Both the position numbers and the translations under genes were made by a program. This document shows, piece by piece, positions 19,410 through 29,084 of a stretch of 64,000 nt of DNA (position 1 is its first letter; each line of letters begins with the position of its first letter). Origin of the DNA: Candidatus Limosilactobacillus intestinipullorum (GTDB taxonomy: Bacteria > Bacillota > Bacilli > Lactobacillales > Lactobacillaceae). The notes below the pieces were generated by a model. That model did not search any database, was not told the DNA's origin, and saw only the letters and a list, made by a program, of their open reading frames with translations. The stretch is taken from contig DXAF01000041.1 of NCBI GenBank assembly GCA_019117185.1, forward strand, positions 1-64,000, in the 5' to 3' direction.

Positions 19410-20225
19410 CTAATTACTTGTCCAATACCAATTACCCGTCTTACCGTGGCGTCGCACGAGCAAGACGATCACAGCGCCCACTAAAAAGACCAGCGACAAG
19501 AGTTGCGAAACCCGAATTGGGCCCAGCATGAGGCTATCCGTCCGCATGCCTTCAATTACGAACCGCCCGACCGCATACCAGATTACGTAGGACAGGAAAA
19601 CTTCGCCCCGCCGAAACAGGTGGTGGCGGTGGCGGCAAAGCATCAATAGTGCAAAGCCGGCCAGGTCCCATAGCGACTCGTACAAAAAGGTTGGGACCCG
19701 GTAGTGGCCACCAATGTACATCTGGTTAATAATCCAGTTGGGGATGTGTTGGGCAACCAGGGCCGCCCGCGTGGTGATCTGGCCAAACGCCTCCTGGTTC
19801 ATAAAGTTTCCCCAACGACCGATTCCCTGGGCCATTATCAACGGGGGCGCAATGATATCCACCATCGTCCACATCGATAAGTGGCGGGCCCGGCAAAAGA
19901 AGTACAGGGTTAAAAAGCCACCGATAATGGCGCCGTAAATCGCAATCCCCCCATCCCAAATGGCGATGATTTCGCCGAGGTGGCGGGAGTAATAAGGCCA
20001 CTGAAAGATAACGTAGTAGAGTCGGGCGCAGATGATCGCCACCGGAATCGCCCAGAGGAGGTAGTCGTAAAAGTAATCTTCCTTGACACCTAACCGTTTC
20101 CCTTCGGCTACCGAGAGGATCAACGCTACGACAACGCCAGTCGCAATTATGACCCCATACCAGTGAACTTCAATTGCCCCCAGGTGGAAGGCAATCGGGT
20201 TAAGGGCACCTACGATTGTCCCCAT
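19410..20225 (-). CDS. lgt: Prolipoprotein diacylglyceryl transferase
   Basis: Membrane enzyme that attaches diacylglycerol from phosphatidylglycerol to the lipobox cysteine of prolipoproteins. The 271-residue protein is strongly hydrophobic with about seven membrane segments, begins with the typical IEVHWYGVIIATG region and contains the Lgt signature GRWGNFMNQEAFG with its conserved Arg, Asn and Glu. The start codon overlaps the hprK stop by one base (TAATG), showing translational coupling. Confidence 0.96.
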   Translation of the reverse strand: MGTIVGALNPIAFHLGAIEVHWYGVIIATGVVVALILSVAEGKRLGVKEDYFYDYLLWAIPVAIICARLYYVIFQWPYYSRHLGEIIAIWDGGIAIYGAIIGGFLTLYFFCRARHLSMWTMVDIIAPPLIMAQGIGRWGNFMNQEAFGQITTRAALVAQHIPNWIINQMYIGGHYRVPTFLYESLWDLAGFALLMLCRHRHHLFRRGEVFLSYVIWYAVGRFVIEGMRTDSLMLGPIRVSQLLSLVFLVGAVIVLLVRRHGKTGNWYWTSN

Positions 20226-21178
20226 TACTTCCCCTGCTCCTTACTGTCACGGGCAGAGTTCTGTTTGATCAACCGGTTCAGGTTTTCATCAAAGGTCTTC
20301 GTGGCGTCGTAGCCCATTGTTTCTGCCCGGTAGTTCATCGCTGCCGACTCGATAATGATGGCAAGGTTTCGCCCGGTTTTAACCGGTACCGAGACCTTCG
20401 GAATAATGACCCCTTGAATCGTCTGGGTATCACCCCGGTCGCCCAGCCGGTCAAACTTAGTATCGGGTGTCCAGGTCTCAAGGTGGACAATCAGGTTGAT
20501 GTTATCAACCGGCATAATTGCCCCCGTGCCATAAAGCGTCGATACGTCAATGATGCCGATCCCCCGAATTTCCATCAGGTGTTGGAGGATTGCTGGTGCG
20601 GTCCCAATCAGGGTCTGTTCGTCCCGGGCATACACTTCAACCCGGTCATCAGCCACTAACCGGTGACCACGCCGGACTAATTCCAGCGCCGTTTCACTCT
20701 TACCAACCCCAGAATCACCAGTAATCAAAACCCCAACCCCACTAATATCAACCAGGACCCCATGGAGGGACTTCCGTGGTGCTAACCGTCCCAGCAGGTA
20801 AGAAGTCATGTTACTTAAGATCTGTGATGAGGTCAGGTGGGTCCCCAAGATCGGAATGTGGGCATCCGCCGCCGCGGTCTTTAATTCCGCGGGAATTGGC
20901 AAGTTAGTGGAAATCACAAAGCACGGCGTCTGGGGGGTACACATCCGGGTCATATACTCCGTCATCTGGTCATGCGTCAAATCCTTTGAAAAGGAAATTT
21001 CGGTAATTCCCAAAAGTTGGATCCGCATTGCGGGATAGTGTTTAAAGTAACCCGCAAACTCAAGGGCCGGTCGCGAAATATCACTAGTAGTGATTGTCCG
21101 GCCAAGGTAGTCGTCGCCTTGTAGGACCTTCAGACGGACCTTTTCAACTAATTCATTAACAGTAACGTGGTTTGGCAA
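20225..21178 (-). CDS. hprK: HPr kinase/phosphorylase
   Basis: Phosphorylates HPr at Ser46 in response to glycolytic metabolites, making the CcpA co-repressor for carbon catabolite control, and reverses the reaction. The 317-residue protein has His139, Walker A GDSGVGKS at 154-161 and the HPrK signature region IRGIGIIDV. The start is a TTG nine bases after GGAG. A candidate cre site before adhE in this window would be one of its downstream targets. Tightly linked to lgt. Confidence 0.96.
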   Translation of the reverse strand: MPNHVTVNELVEKVRLKVLQGDDYLGRTITTSDISRPALEFAGYFKHYPAMRIQLLGITEISFSKDLTHDQMTEYMTRMCTPQTPCFVISTNLPIPAELKTAAADAHIPILGTHLTSSQILSNMTSYLLGRLAPRKSLHGVLVDISGVGVLITGDSGVGKSETALELVRRGHRLVADDRVEVYARDEQTLIGTAPAILQHLMEIRGIGIIDVSTLYGTGAIMPVDNINLIVHLETWTPDTKFDRLGDRGDTQTIQGVIIPKVSVPVKTGRNLAIIIESAAMNYRAETMGYDATKTFDENLNRLIKQNSARDSKEQGK

Positions 21179-21191
21179 ACTAACTCACTCC

Positions 21192-21548
21192 TTAGTAATC
21201 TGACTGGTGACTCGTGATAATCATGTTGCAGATCGACATAATAATTGCCACCAACATCGCCGACCAAAACGAAGAAAATCTGAAGTACAGCGACCCAATT
21301 AACGCCGAGGTCAACTCCAGCATTGCCCCATTAATAACAATGCTAAAGAGGCCCAGGGTCAGTAGGTTAACCGGTAACGTTAAGATCACTAGGATCGGCT
21401 TAACCGCCACGTTAAGGATTGCGAGAACAAACGCTGCTAGTAAGGCCACCCAGGCATGACTAACGTAGATCATCCCCGTTCCCGTGAACAGGCCGGCCAG
21501 GGCGATGAATAAAATCGTATCAACTAGAACTTTCTTCCAAAAAGTCAT
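21192..21548 (-). CDS. YvlD-type membrane protein (phage-holin-like family)
   Basis: A 118-residue protein of four hydrophobic segments matching the YvlD group of the holin-4-like superfamily. The name is historical; chromosomal members next to pspC and hprK are not phage holins, and their role is probably in envelope stress. It starts one base inside the pspC stop (TAATG) and ends 14 bases before hprK, the same order as yvlC-yvlD-hprK-lgt in Bacillus. Function in this organism is unknown. Confidence 0.85.
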   Translation of the reverse strand: MTFWKKVLVDTILFIALAGLFTGTGMIYVSHAWVALLAAFVLAILNVAVKPILVILTLPVNLLTLGLFSIVINGAMLELTSALIGSLYFRFSSFWSAMLVAIIMSICNMIITSHQSDY

Positions 21549-21889
21549 TATGATCTTCCATTTCTTTTAATATCTTTTTCTTCAACATCCGTCAGTGTAC
21601 GACGGGATTGCTTCTGGGCCGTCCCGTCAATTCCTTGTTGAAAATCATTGAGGTTCTTAAGAAAGCCCAAGAACCCCGGGTGTTGCGGGTCAGGTGGCAT
21701 TATGAGGACCATAATCGCATAAATAACAATCCCCGGGACGAGCCCACTTAAAATACTCAAGATCACGTAAGCTACCCGAAAAATATTTGGTGAACAATTA
21801 AAGTATTGGCCAAAGCCACCAAAGACCCCTGCCAGGATCCGGTCACTTCCGGAACGGGTTAACCGTTTACGTCGGCTTTCTCTCATCAA
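21548..21889 (-). CDS. PspC domain membrane protein
   Basis: A 113-residue protein: basic N-terminus (RRKRLTRSGSDRILAG), the PspC motif GVFGGFGQYF near residue 22, one or two membrane segments (AYVILSILSGLVPGIVIYAIMV split over residues 41-65) and a charged cytoplasmic tail. PspC-type proteins act in envelope-stress sensing, often with a partner like the adjacent YvlD-type protein. It heads the operon running to galU. Either of two consecutive Met codons may be the start. Confidence 0.86.
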   Translation of the reverse strand: MMRESRRKRLTRSGSDRILAGVFGGFGQYFNCSPNIFRVAYVILSILSGLVPGIVIYAIMVLIMPPDPQHPGFLGFLKNLNDFQQGIDGTAQKQSRRTLTDVEEKDIKRNGRS

Positions 21890-21941
21890 ATCACCCCTTT
21901 GTTTAAATATTACCTGCTTTTATTCCCAACTGCAATCGCCT

Positions 21942-23058
21942 TTATTGGGGATTCTTCTGACTTAGTTTCCACTGTAGGTAGGAATTAATGAACGGGTCCA
22001 AGTCCCCATCCATTACTGCTTGGCCATTGTGGGTTTCATAATTAGTCCGGTTATCCTTAACCAGGGTATAGGGGTGGAAGACGTAGGAGCGAATCTGGGA
22101 GCCCCAGCCAATTTCGAGCTGCTCACCCTCAATTTCGGCACGCTTCTTAGCCTTTTTTTCTTCTTCCAACTCATATAACTTGGACTTCAACATGTTCATC
22201 GCCGTTACCCGGTTTTCAAGCTGGGACCGTTCCGCTTGCGAGGAGGCCACCAGGCCAGTTGGCAAGTGGGTAATTCGGACGGCGGACTCAGTTTTGTTAA
22301 TGTGCTGACCACCAGCCCCGCTGGAACGGAAGGTGTCTACTCGCAAGTCTGACGGGTCAATATCAACCTTCACGCTCTCGTCTAGTTCTGGCATTACGTC
22401 AACCGAGGCAAAGGAGGTATGCCGGCGACCTGCCGAGTCGAACGGTGAAATCCGTACGAGCCGGTGCACCCCTTTTTCGCTCCGCAGGTAGCCAAAGGCA
22501 TTGTGACCTTTAAACAGGAGGGTCACACTTTTAATCCCGGCAATATCACCAGCTTCGTAGTTCGCAGTCTCCACCGTAAAGCCGTGCTGCTCACCCCAAC
22601 GTACGTACATCCGCAATAACATATCGCCCCAGTCCTGGGCTTCCGTTCCCCCGGCGCCAGGGTGGATTTCAAGGATGGCGTTGCGACTATCATATTGTTC
22701 ATTCAGCAGTTGATTTAACCGATACTGCTGTAGTGCCTTGTCGGTTTGGGCAAAGGAATCATCTAGTTCCCGGGTCAGGTCTGGATCAGGTTCTAATTCC
22801 AACAATTCGACATTGGTACTTAGGTCCGCAATTTGGTCCCGTAACTGGACAAAGGTGTCCCGCTTCTCCTTTAATTCGTTAGTCTGATTGATCTTTTGCT
22901 GGGCCTGGGTATTGTCATCCCAGAACCCTGGCTGCGCCATTTGGTGCTCATTTTCCGCAATCTGCTCGTCTAACGCATCGAGGTCAAAGAGACCTCCCGA
23001 AGCGTGCAACTTCAGCTTGCATTGCTTCTATTTTCTTCTTAGCTTCACTTAATTCCAT
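21942..23058 (-). CDS. prfB: Peptide chain release factor 2, programmed +1 frameshift
   Basis: RF2 reads UAA and UGA. The gene is in two frames: 24 codons from the ATG at 23058 (MELSEAKKKIEAMQAEVARF...) end in an in-frame TGA at 22984-22986 preceded by CTT and by the Shine-Dalgarno-like GGGAGG; skipping one base after CTT continues as DLDALDEQIAEN in the main frame to 21942. CTT-TGA-C after a purine-rich stimulator is the classic autoregulatory RF2 frameshift site. The complete product is about 371 residues and has the GGQ peptidyl-hydrolysis motif (SSGAGGQHINK). It follows secA with about 85 bases between. Confidence 0.96.
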
Positions 23059-23082
23059 CACTGCTGCCTCCAAATACAAACA

Positions 23083-23121
23083 TACGGCAGTGGTACCGCC
23101 ATGGGTGACCTTACTGCCGTA
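23083..23121 (-). other. Hairpin between secA and prfB
   Basis: TACGGCAGT and ACTGCCGTA form a perfect 9-base stem; inside, GGTCACC and GGTACC-like pieces can also pair. It lies 23 bases past the secA stop. Without a clear T run on the minus strand (TGTTTGTATTTG follows) it may be a weak terminator or processing site in a secA-prfB transcript. Confidence 0.5.
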
Positions 23122-23144
23122 CCTTATTGCAATTTTCGTTTGGT

Positions 23145-25508
23145 TTAACGGGTAACGTTTTGCCGAATTTCAGACTTCATGAAGAGCCGGGTCGTCTCAT
23201 ACTCAATATCGGCAATCATTTGCTCAAACATGTGGTAACCGGCCGTCTGGTATTCGACCAGTGGGTTCAATTGACCATAACCACGAAGGCCAACGGATTG
23301 TCGGAACTGGTCCATCACATCAATGTGGTCGGTCCAATGGGAGTCCACTACCCGGAGTAAGACGACTTTTTCAAACTCCAGCATCTGTGAAGGGTCGGTT
23401 AAGATCTGCTTCTTTTCGTCGTAAACTTTTTCAGCAAAGCCCATTAAGAAGTCGACCATCTCGTCTTGGCTCTTGCCTTCAAGGTCCTTGACACTAATTG
23501 TCCCGGGCTTAACGATTACTTCTTCTGCAAAGTCAATAATTCCCTGCAGGTCCCATTCCTTTTGGTCCCCTAACGTGTGCTGTTCAACTTCACGCTGGAT
23601 CGTGCGTTTAAAAATTGGCATTAGGACCCACTTTAAGGACTTGGTTTCGGTAATAATTTCTTGCCGTTCCTTGTAGATAATCTCCCGCTGTTCGCGCATT
23701 ACGTCATCGTATTGCAAGACATTCTTTCGGGAGTCGTAGTTGTTACCCTCAACCCGCTTTTGAGCTGATTCAACTTGCCGCGTCAAGAAACGACTCTTGA
23801 TAACGGCGTCTTCGCCTTGTACCTTCATCCGGTCCAGGAAAGCCTTAATCCGTTCACCACCGAACCGCTTCATCAAGTCATCTTCCAGTGACAGGTAGAA
23901 TTGGGACAGACCCGGATCACCCTGCCGGCCAGACCGGCCCCGCAGCTGGTTATCAATCCGCCGTGACTCATGCCGTTCAGTCCCGATTACGGCCAAACCA
24001 CCTAGTTCACGGACGCCAGGGCCTAACTTAATATCAGTCCCCCGCCCGGCCATGTTGGTAGCGATGGTAACGGCGCCCCGTTGACCGGCATTCTTGATAA
24101 TATCAGCTTCCTTGGCGTGGTTCTTAGCGTTTAAGACCACGTGCGGGATGTGCTCCTGGTCTAGGAGGTGGGACAAGTATTCTGACGTCTCAACCGCCAC
24201 GGTCCCAACCAGGATTGGCTGACCCTTAGCATGAAGGCTCTTGATCCGCTTGACTACGGCCGCAAACTTACTCTCCAGGGTCGGGTAAAGGAGGTCCGGC
24301 TCATCCTTCCGTGCTACCGGCCGGTTCGTCGGGATGGTAATGGTCTCCATGTTGTAGATTTCACGGAATTCTTCTTGCTCCGTCTTGGCTGTCCCGGTCA
24401 TCCCGGCCAGCTTGTTGTACATCCGGAAGAGGTTCTGGTAGGTAATGTTGGCCATCGTCTTGTTTTCTTCCTGGATCTTAACACCTTCCTTGGCTTCAAT
24501 TGCCTGGTGAAGGCCATCAGAGAACCGCCGGCCTTGCATTACCCGTCCAGTAAAGGAATCAACGATCAACACTTCACCGTCAGAAACCACGTAGTCCTTG
24601 TCTAGGTGCATGATGTAGTTGGCCCGCAGCGCCTGGTCCAGGTGGTGGGTCAAGGCCGTGTTTTCAGGATCGTACAGGTTCTTTAAGTTGAAGTACTTTT
24701 CCGCCTTCTTAATTCCCTCATCGGTCAGTGATACCGTCTTAGATTCCAGGTCGACCTTGTAATCAACCTCATTCTTTAACTGCTTAACGAAGCGGTCAGT
24801 TTGCTTGTAAAGTTTGGAAGTCCCGGTCCCTGGTCCAGAAATAATCAGTGGTGTCCGGGCTTCATCGATCAGAATCGAGTCCACCTCATCGACGATCGCG
24901 TAGTTAAGGCCCCGTTGAACTTGGTCTTCCTTGTAAACCGCCATGTTATCACGCAGGTAGTCAAACCCGATTTCACTGTTAGTCGAGTACATAATGTCTG
25001 CCTGGTAAGCTTTTCGCTTTTCATCCGGGCTCATCTCGGAATTGTTAATACCGACACTGCAACCGAGCCAGTTGTACAATTGTCCCATCTCAGTTGCGTC
25101 ACGCTTGGAAAGGTATTCATTAACGGTAATAACGTGAACCCCCTTGCCGGAGATCGCGTTTAGGTATACCGGCATGGTGGCGGTCAAAGTCTTCCCTTCA
25201 CCGGTCTTCATTTCCGCAATGTTACCTTCGTGTAGGACAATTCCACCCATGATCTGGACGTGGAACGGGTATAGTCCCAACACCCGCTTGGCGCCTTCAC
25301 GTGCTACCGCAAAGGCTTCCGGGAGCATGTCATCTAGTGATTCGCCCTTTTGATAACGTTGCCGGAACTCATTTGTCTTTGCTTTTAGCTGGTCGTCGCT
25401 TAAGTCTGCCATCGGTTTGGCATATGATTCAACCTTGTTTGCTATTTTATTAATCCGCCGCAGTTCACGACGATCGCTTTCAATCCATTTTCTTAAAATG
25501 TTGGCCAT
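23145..25508 (-). CDS. secA: Preprotein translocase ATPase SecA
   Basis: Motor that drives proteins through SecYEG. The 787-residue protein begins [19 protein letters not shown] and has Walker A ([11 protein letters not shown]), [15 protein letters not shown], and the helicase motif [10 protein letters not shown]. It ends [12 protein letters not shown] and lacks the C-terminal linker and CxC(G) zinc domain that binds SecB in other bacteria; a SecB-independent, short SecA is what I expect in lactobacilli. The start at 25508 replaces a 19-codon longer frame with no ribosome binding site. Confidence 0.97.
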   Translation of the reverse strand: MANILRKWIESDRRELRRINKIANKVESYAKPMADLSDDQLKAKTNEFRQRYQKGESLDDMLPEAFAVAREGAKRVLGLYPFHVQIMGGIVLHEGNIAEMKTGEGKTLTATMPVYLNAISGKGVHVITVNEYLSKRDATEMGQLYNWLGCSVGINNSEMSPDEKRKAYQADIMYSTNSEIGFDYLRDNMAVYKEDQVQRGLNYAIVDEVDSILIDEARTPLIISGPGTGTSKLYKQTDRFVKQLKNEVDYKVDLESKTVSLTDEGIKKAEKYFNLKNLYDPENTALTHHLDQALRANYIMHLDKDYVVSDGEVLIVDSFTGRVMQGRRFSDGLHQAIEAKEGVKIQEENKTMANITYQNLFRMYNKLAGMTGTAKTEQEEFREIYNMETITIPTNRPVARKDEPDLLYPTLESKFAAVVKRIKSLHAKGQPILVGTVAVETSEYLSHLLDQEHIPHVVLNAKNHAKEADIIKNAGQRGAVTIATNMAGRGTDIKLGPGVRELGGLAVIGTERHESRRIDNQLRGRSGRQGDPGLSQFYLSLEDDLMKRFGGERIKAFLDRMKVQGEDAVIKSRFLTRQVESAQKRVEGNNYDSRKNVLQYDDVMREQREIIYKERQEIITETKSLKWVLMPIFKRTIQREVEQHTLGDQKEWDLQGIIDFAEEVIVKPGTISVKDLEGKSQDEMVDFLMGFAEKVYDEKKQILTDPSQMLEFEKVVLLRVVDSHWTDHIDVMDQFRQSVGLRGYGQLNPLVEYQTAGYHMFEQMIADIEYETTRLFMKSEIRQNVTR

Positions 25509-25688
25509 AAAAGCGTCCTTCCTAATATTTGTGCCTGAGTGCAAATTGCAAAAGGTGCTACTCAAGCCAATTATATTTTTATCTTAACTGTAATATTCTA
25601 CCACGTTGGCCAGCAATTGAAAACCAATGCCAATTCTTCCCAGACTACACTACTTACGCCCGGTTCTTAAGTATTGCCCTTTAAAACT

Positions 25689-25717
25689 AAAAAAGAGGTT
25701 GGTTGCCAACCCCTTTT
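25689..25717 (-). terminator. Terminator of hpf
   Basis: AAAAGGGGTTGG and CCAACCTCTTTT pair around CAA, followed by TTTAGTTTT on the minus strand, five bases past the hpf stop. Confidence 0.9.
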
Positions 25718-25722
25718 ACTGT

Positions 25723-26262
25723 TTATTCAGCTTCAATTAAACCGTAACGGCCGTCACGACGGCGGTAAACAATGCTGGTACCATTGGTTTCAGCGTCTTG
25801 GAAGACGAAGAAGTCATGGCCAAGCATGTCCATTTGAAGGACCGCTTCTTCAGGATCCATTGGCTTCAGTGAAACTTGCTTAGTCCGTACAATCTTCAAT
25901 TCATCATCATTTGATTCTTCATCCGATGGGACGAATTCAAGGTTCTTGAAGCCCTTCTCACGTGACTTCCGGTTAACCTTGGTCTTGTACTTACGGATTT
26001 GCCGTTCCAGCTTGTCCGTTACTAAATCGACACTACCGTACATGTCATTTGAAGTTTCTTCGGCCCGTAACGTCAGGTATGGGAGCGGAATTGTAACTTC
26101 AACCTTGTAAGTCCGGTTAGAGTAAACCTTTAAGTTCACGTGGGCAGTTGCTTCGACACTATCCTCAAAGAACTTTTGCAGCTTGCTAATCCGCTTAACC
26201 ACATAATCCCGGATTGCATCTGTTACTTCAACGTTTTCACCACGAATATTGAACTTTAACAT
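25723..26262 (-). CDS. hpf: Long-form ribosome hibernation promoting factor
   Basis: Binds the 30S subunit and pairs 70S ribosomes into inactive 100S dimers in stationary phase or stress. At 179 residues it is the long form: an N-terminal S30AE domain (MLKFNIRGENVEVTDAIRDY onward), an acidic linker near residues 110-125 and the C-terminal dimerisation domain (MDPEEAVLQMDMLGHDFFVF). Own strong promoter and terminator, directly upstream of secA as in many Firmicutes. Confidence 0.96.
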   Translation of the reverse strand: MLKFNIRGENVEVTDAIRDYVVKRISKLQKFFEDSVEATAHVNLKVYSNRTYKVEVTIPLPYLTLRAEETSNDMYGSVDLVTDKLERQIRKYKTKVNRKSREKGFKNLEFVPSDEESNDDELKIVRTKQVSLKPMDPEEAVLQMDMLGHDFFVFQDAETNGTSIVYRRRDGRYGLIEAE

Positions 26263-26338
26263 TGTACTTCTCTCCTTTCAGTCCAAGCAATTGCTTGATC
26301 TGATATCAGAAGGACCACTCTTCTCATATCCTACTTGT

Positions 26339-26367
26339 ATTATAGTGTACTTACGATTAATTCACAA
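26339..26367 (-). promoter_or_regulatory. Promoter of hpf
   Basis: TTGTGA and consensus TATAAT with a 17-base spacer on the minus strand, about 75 bases before hpf. The leader includes the small palindrome CAAGCAATTGCTTG at 26284-26297 near the ribosome binding site. Confidence 0.75.
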
Positions 26368-26394
26368 ATTTATTACTAGATCCTTTAAATTAAT

Positions 26395-27069
26395 TTAACG
26401 AGCCAAAGAAACACTAATAACGGTAGTGGCACCGGCGCCATAAACCAGGTTGGCGGCATGATAAATTGTCCGGCCCGTCGTGTAAACATCATCAACTAAT
26501 AGGACCCGCTTCCCCACGAGTTGGGCCGGGTCAACAAGGGCAAAAGGCTGGGGTGCTTGCAAGCGCTCATGACGGTTCTTCTTTGACTGGGCCGTCTTGT
26601 CTTTAACCCGGGCGGTCAAACACGTCGTCAACGGCACCCCTGTTAGTAGGCCCGTAACCTGGTTAAAGCCCCGGGTCTGCATCGTCGTTGCGGTTACTGG
26701 GATTGGCACTACCAAGTCAGCAGATAGTTTCTTAACGGCCGCTACCAGGGTCGGCTGAAACACTGCCCGCAAGCGGTAGTCACCATTAAACTTGTAGCGG
26801 TGCATAAAGTCCTTCATCGCTTCATTATAACGGTAAAGAGCCGTGTGCCTTAGCTGCCACTGATAAAGCGACCGCCAGCGACGACACTCACGGCAAATCG
26901 TTGCCGTCGACTGGGGTGCACTGCACACCGGACAGGCCGGTCCATGAATGGCGGTAAACCGTGACCAACACTCTTCGCACACTACCGGCCACTCAATCTT
27001 TCCCGGCCATAAAAGATCACGAATGGCCAGCCGCTTGGTAACAAGCCGGTTACAAAGCAGGCACTGCAT
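26395..27069 (-). CDS. comFC: ComFC-like phosphoribosyltransferase-family protein
   Basis: Late competence protein related to phosphoribosyltransferases, thought to work with the ComFA helicase in DNA uptake or recombination. The 224-residue protein has an N-terminal cysteine-rich zinc region (CLLC, CEEC, CPVC, CREC in the first 55 residues) and the PRPP motif VLLVDDVYTTGRT near residue 190. It overlaps comFA by 20 bases and ends the operon. Natural competence is not established in most lactobacilli, so the role may be repair-related. Confidence 0.92.
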   Translation of the reverse strand: MQCLLCNRLVTKRLAIRDLLWPGKIEWPVVCEECWSRFTAIHGPACPVCSAPQSTATICRECRRWRSLYQWQLRHTALYRYNEAMKDFMHRYKFNGDYRLRAVFQPTLVAAVKKLSADLVVPIPVTATTMQTRGFNQVTGLLTGVPLTTCLTARVKDKTAQSKKNRHERLQAPQPFALVDPAQLVGKRVLLVDDVYTTGRTIYHAANLVYGAGATTVISVSLAR

Positions 27070-28381
27070 CTTGACACCGCCGGCCCTTATTATTCATGTA
27101 GGCCACCTGGCGAACCGCTTGGTTAACCCGTCGACAATGGTCAGCCACCCAAAATTCAACCCGTCCGGTTGGCCGACTGGCGGATCGCCCAGCCCGACCA
27201 GCAATTTGTACCAATGCCGCGGTTGAAAAGACAGCATCATCGGCACCCAGCACAAATACGTCAATTTCGGGAAAGGTCACCCCCCGCTCCAGGATTGACG
27301 TGGTAATTAAGAACTGATACTGCCCATCACGCATTGCCTGAACCTTCGTCAAGCGTGCCGGATCACTAGCATGGACAGTTGCAAATGACTGAGACGCAAA
27401 GTAGCGGTGGACGGCAGCCGCGGCCGGCGCCAGGTCTTTAACGTGGGGGACAAATAGCAAGAAACGGTGTTGTTTCCTTAATGCTGACCGCATTACTCGC
27501 ACCAACTGGGATGGCATTTGCTGGTGCCTCAGTTGCACCCGCCACCGTCGGGCCAGGTGGCAATGAATTGTTGGTAAAAGGTGGCCATGGAAGCGAAGCG
27601 GTAAGTAGGTTACGGCTAGCTTACGTTGACGAACGGCACCTTGCAGGGTGGCATCAGGGGTCGCCGTCAAGAAGAGCCGGCCACCCGTCTTTTTTACCGC
27701 CTGCCGGCTGGCGTAAAAGAGCAGTGGGTTGGCAGCGTAAGGAAAGGCATCAACCTCATCGATAATTAGATTATCAAAGGCGTGGTAAAAACGCAGCAGC
27801 TGGTGGGTGGTGCAAACCGTCAATTGGGCATAGTGGTAGGGGCGTTCCGCCCGCCCATGTAGCAATGCCATTTCAGTATTAGCAAACGCTGCCCGCAAGC
27901 GGGGGTAGAGTTCGAGGCAGACATCGACCCGTGGTGAAGCCACCGCTAACCGCTCCCCCCGGGCCAATGCCGCGGCAATTCCGGGAAACATCATTTCAGT
28001 CTTCCCCGCCCCAGTCACAGCCCATAATAACTGGGACTGGTGGGCAACCATCCGGTCCGCAACCTGCTTAGCCGCCCGGGCTTGCAGCGGCGATAATTTG
28101 CCGTTCCAGGTTAATACCGGCTTCTTAAGTTCAAATTGATTTGCCTCGGGAACATGATAAAATTTGCATAGTGTTGATACGCGACCCAAATTAATGCATT
28201 GTGGACAATAAAATTCACCACCCGGTAACGCCGCTTCGTGTACAGGGGTCACCTGCCCACAACGACCACACCGCACCACCGCACCTTCACGGGTAATTGT
28301 CTTGAGCGTGGTCACACCGGCAATCTCCGGTTGGTGACGGTTAACTAATACCAGCCGACCATAATATTCAGTTAACGTCAT
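27050..28381 (-). CDS. comFA: ComFA-like DEAD-box DNA helicase
   Basis: ATP-dependent translocase of the late competence machinery that helps bring single-stranded DNA across the membrane. The 443-residue protein starts with a four-cysteine zinc module (CGRC...CPQC around residues 37-62), then Walker A AVTGAGKTE, IIDEVDAFPY and motif VI QIAGRAGRSA. The GGAGG site is six bases before the ATG. Divergently transcribed from yigZ with a 64-base gap; comFC overlaps its 3' end. Confidence 0.93.
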   Translation of the reverse strand: MTLTEYYGRLVLVNRHQPEIAGVTTLKTITREGAVVRCGRCGQVTPVHEAALPGGEFYCPQCINLGRVSTLCKFYHVPEANQFELKKPVLTWNGKLSPLQARAAKQVADRMVAHQSQLLWAVTGAGKTEMMFPGIAAALARGERLAVASPRVDVCLELYPRLRAAFANTEMALLHGRAERPYHYAQLTVCTTHQLLRFYHAFDNLIIDEVDAFPYAANPLLFYASRQAVKKTGGRLFLTATPDATLQGAVRQRKLAVTYLPLRFHGHLLPTIHCHLARRWRVQLRHQQMPSQLVRVMRSALRKQHRFLLFVPHVKDLAPAAAAVHRYFASQSFATVHASDPARLTKVQAMRDGQYQFLITTSILERGVTFPEIDVFVLGADDAVFSTAALVQIAGRAGRSASRPTGRVEFWVADHCRRVNQAVRQVAYMNNKGRRCQDAVPAL

Positions 28382-28445
28382 GTCAACACCTCCCTAATTA
28401 ATAAAGACGGTAAGTATCACTAAACGTACGGAAAGAAGTTTTTTC

Positions 28446-29084
28446 ATGGAACAACCATTTCTTACCATTGCCCAAGCAACTAAGTTTGAACTAATCATTA
28501 AGAAGTCCCGCTTCATCTGCGCACTGCAGCGGGTAGAAACTGAAGAGGAAGCGCAGGCATTCATTAAGACGGTCCAAACCGCGAACCGCAAGGCCACCCA
28601 CAACTGCTTTGCCTACCTGGTGGGGGACCACGACCAGGTACAACGGGAAAGTGATAACGGTGAGCCCAGCGGAACTGCTGGGCTCCCTATCCTTGAGTCC
28701 CTCCAACTCGCCAAGCTCCACAACGTGGTGGCCGTCGTTACGCGTTACTTTGGTGGCATCAAGCTTGGTGCCGGAGGCCTCATCCGGGCATACAGCAACG
28801 TCACCACGAAGGCCGTCCACCAGGCGGGAATCGTCCAACGGGTGAAGCAATTAAGGCTGCAAATCACGGTTTCCTACCGTCAACACGACGCCCTCGTTTA
28901 CTACCTCAAAGAGCAGCACCTAACACTGGCTGGTGAAGAATACGGTGTCAACGTCACCACCAACGTATTCGTTAACGAAGGGGATGCGACGAATATCATG
29001 ACCAACTTGCAAAACCGGTTTAATGACCAGCTAATAATCAAAAAGGCCGGCAGCCACTTTCATGAAGTGCCTTACCAACCTTAA
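28446..29084 (+). CDS. YigZ/IMPACT family protein
   Basis: A 212-residue protein with the N-terminal IMPACT fold (KSRFICAL...ATHNCFAYLVGD...SDNGEPSGTAG...VTRYFGGIKLGAGGLIRAY) and a C-terminal ferredoxin-like DUF1949 domain. Distant eukaryotic relatives bind the translation regulator GCN1; the bacterial function is not settled. Start after GGAAAGAAG. It is a single gene divergent from comFA, a neighbour pair that recurs in lactobacilli. Confidence 0.9.
   Translation: MEQPFLTIAQATKFELIIKKSRFICALQRVETEEEAQAFIKTVQTANRKATHNCFAYLVGDHDQVQRESDNGEPSGTAGLPILESLQLAKLHNVVAVVTRYFGGIKLGAGGLIRAYSNVTTKAVHQAGIVQRVKQLRLQITVSYRQHDALVYYLKEQHLTLAGEEYGVNVTTNVFVNEGDATNIMTNLQNRFNDQLIIKKAGSHFHEVPYQP

Noticed and set aside
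21192..21548. Phage holin, implying a prophage remnant
   Set aside because: The YvlD-type protein with pspC, hprK and lgt is a conserved chromosomal arrangement, and no other phage gene is near.
22984..22986. In-frame TGA in prfB as a disabling mutation
   Set aside because: The CTT-TGA-C context with an upstream GGGAGG is the known programmed +1 frameshift site of RF2, not a pseudogene.
27481..27765. 94-codon plus-strand frame inside comFA
   Set aside because: It lies wholly antisense to a well-supported helicase gene and has no ribosome binding site.
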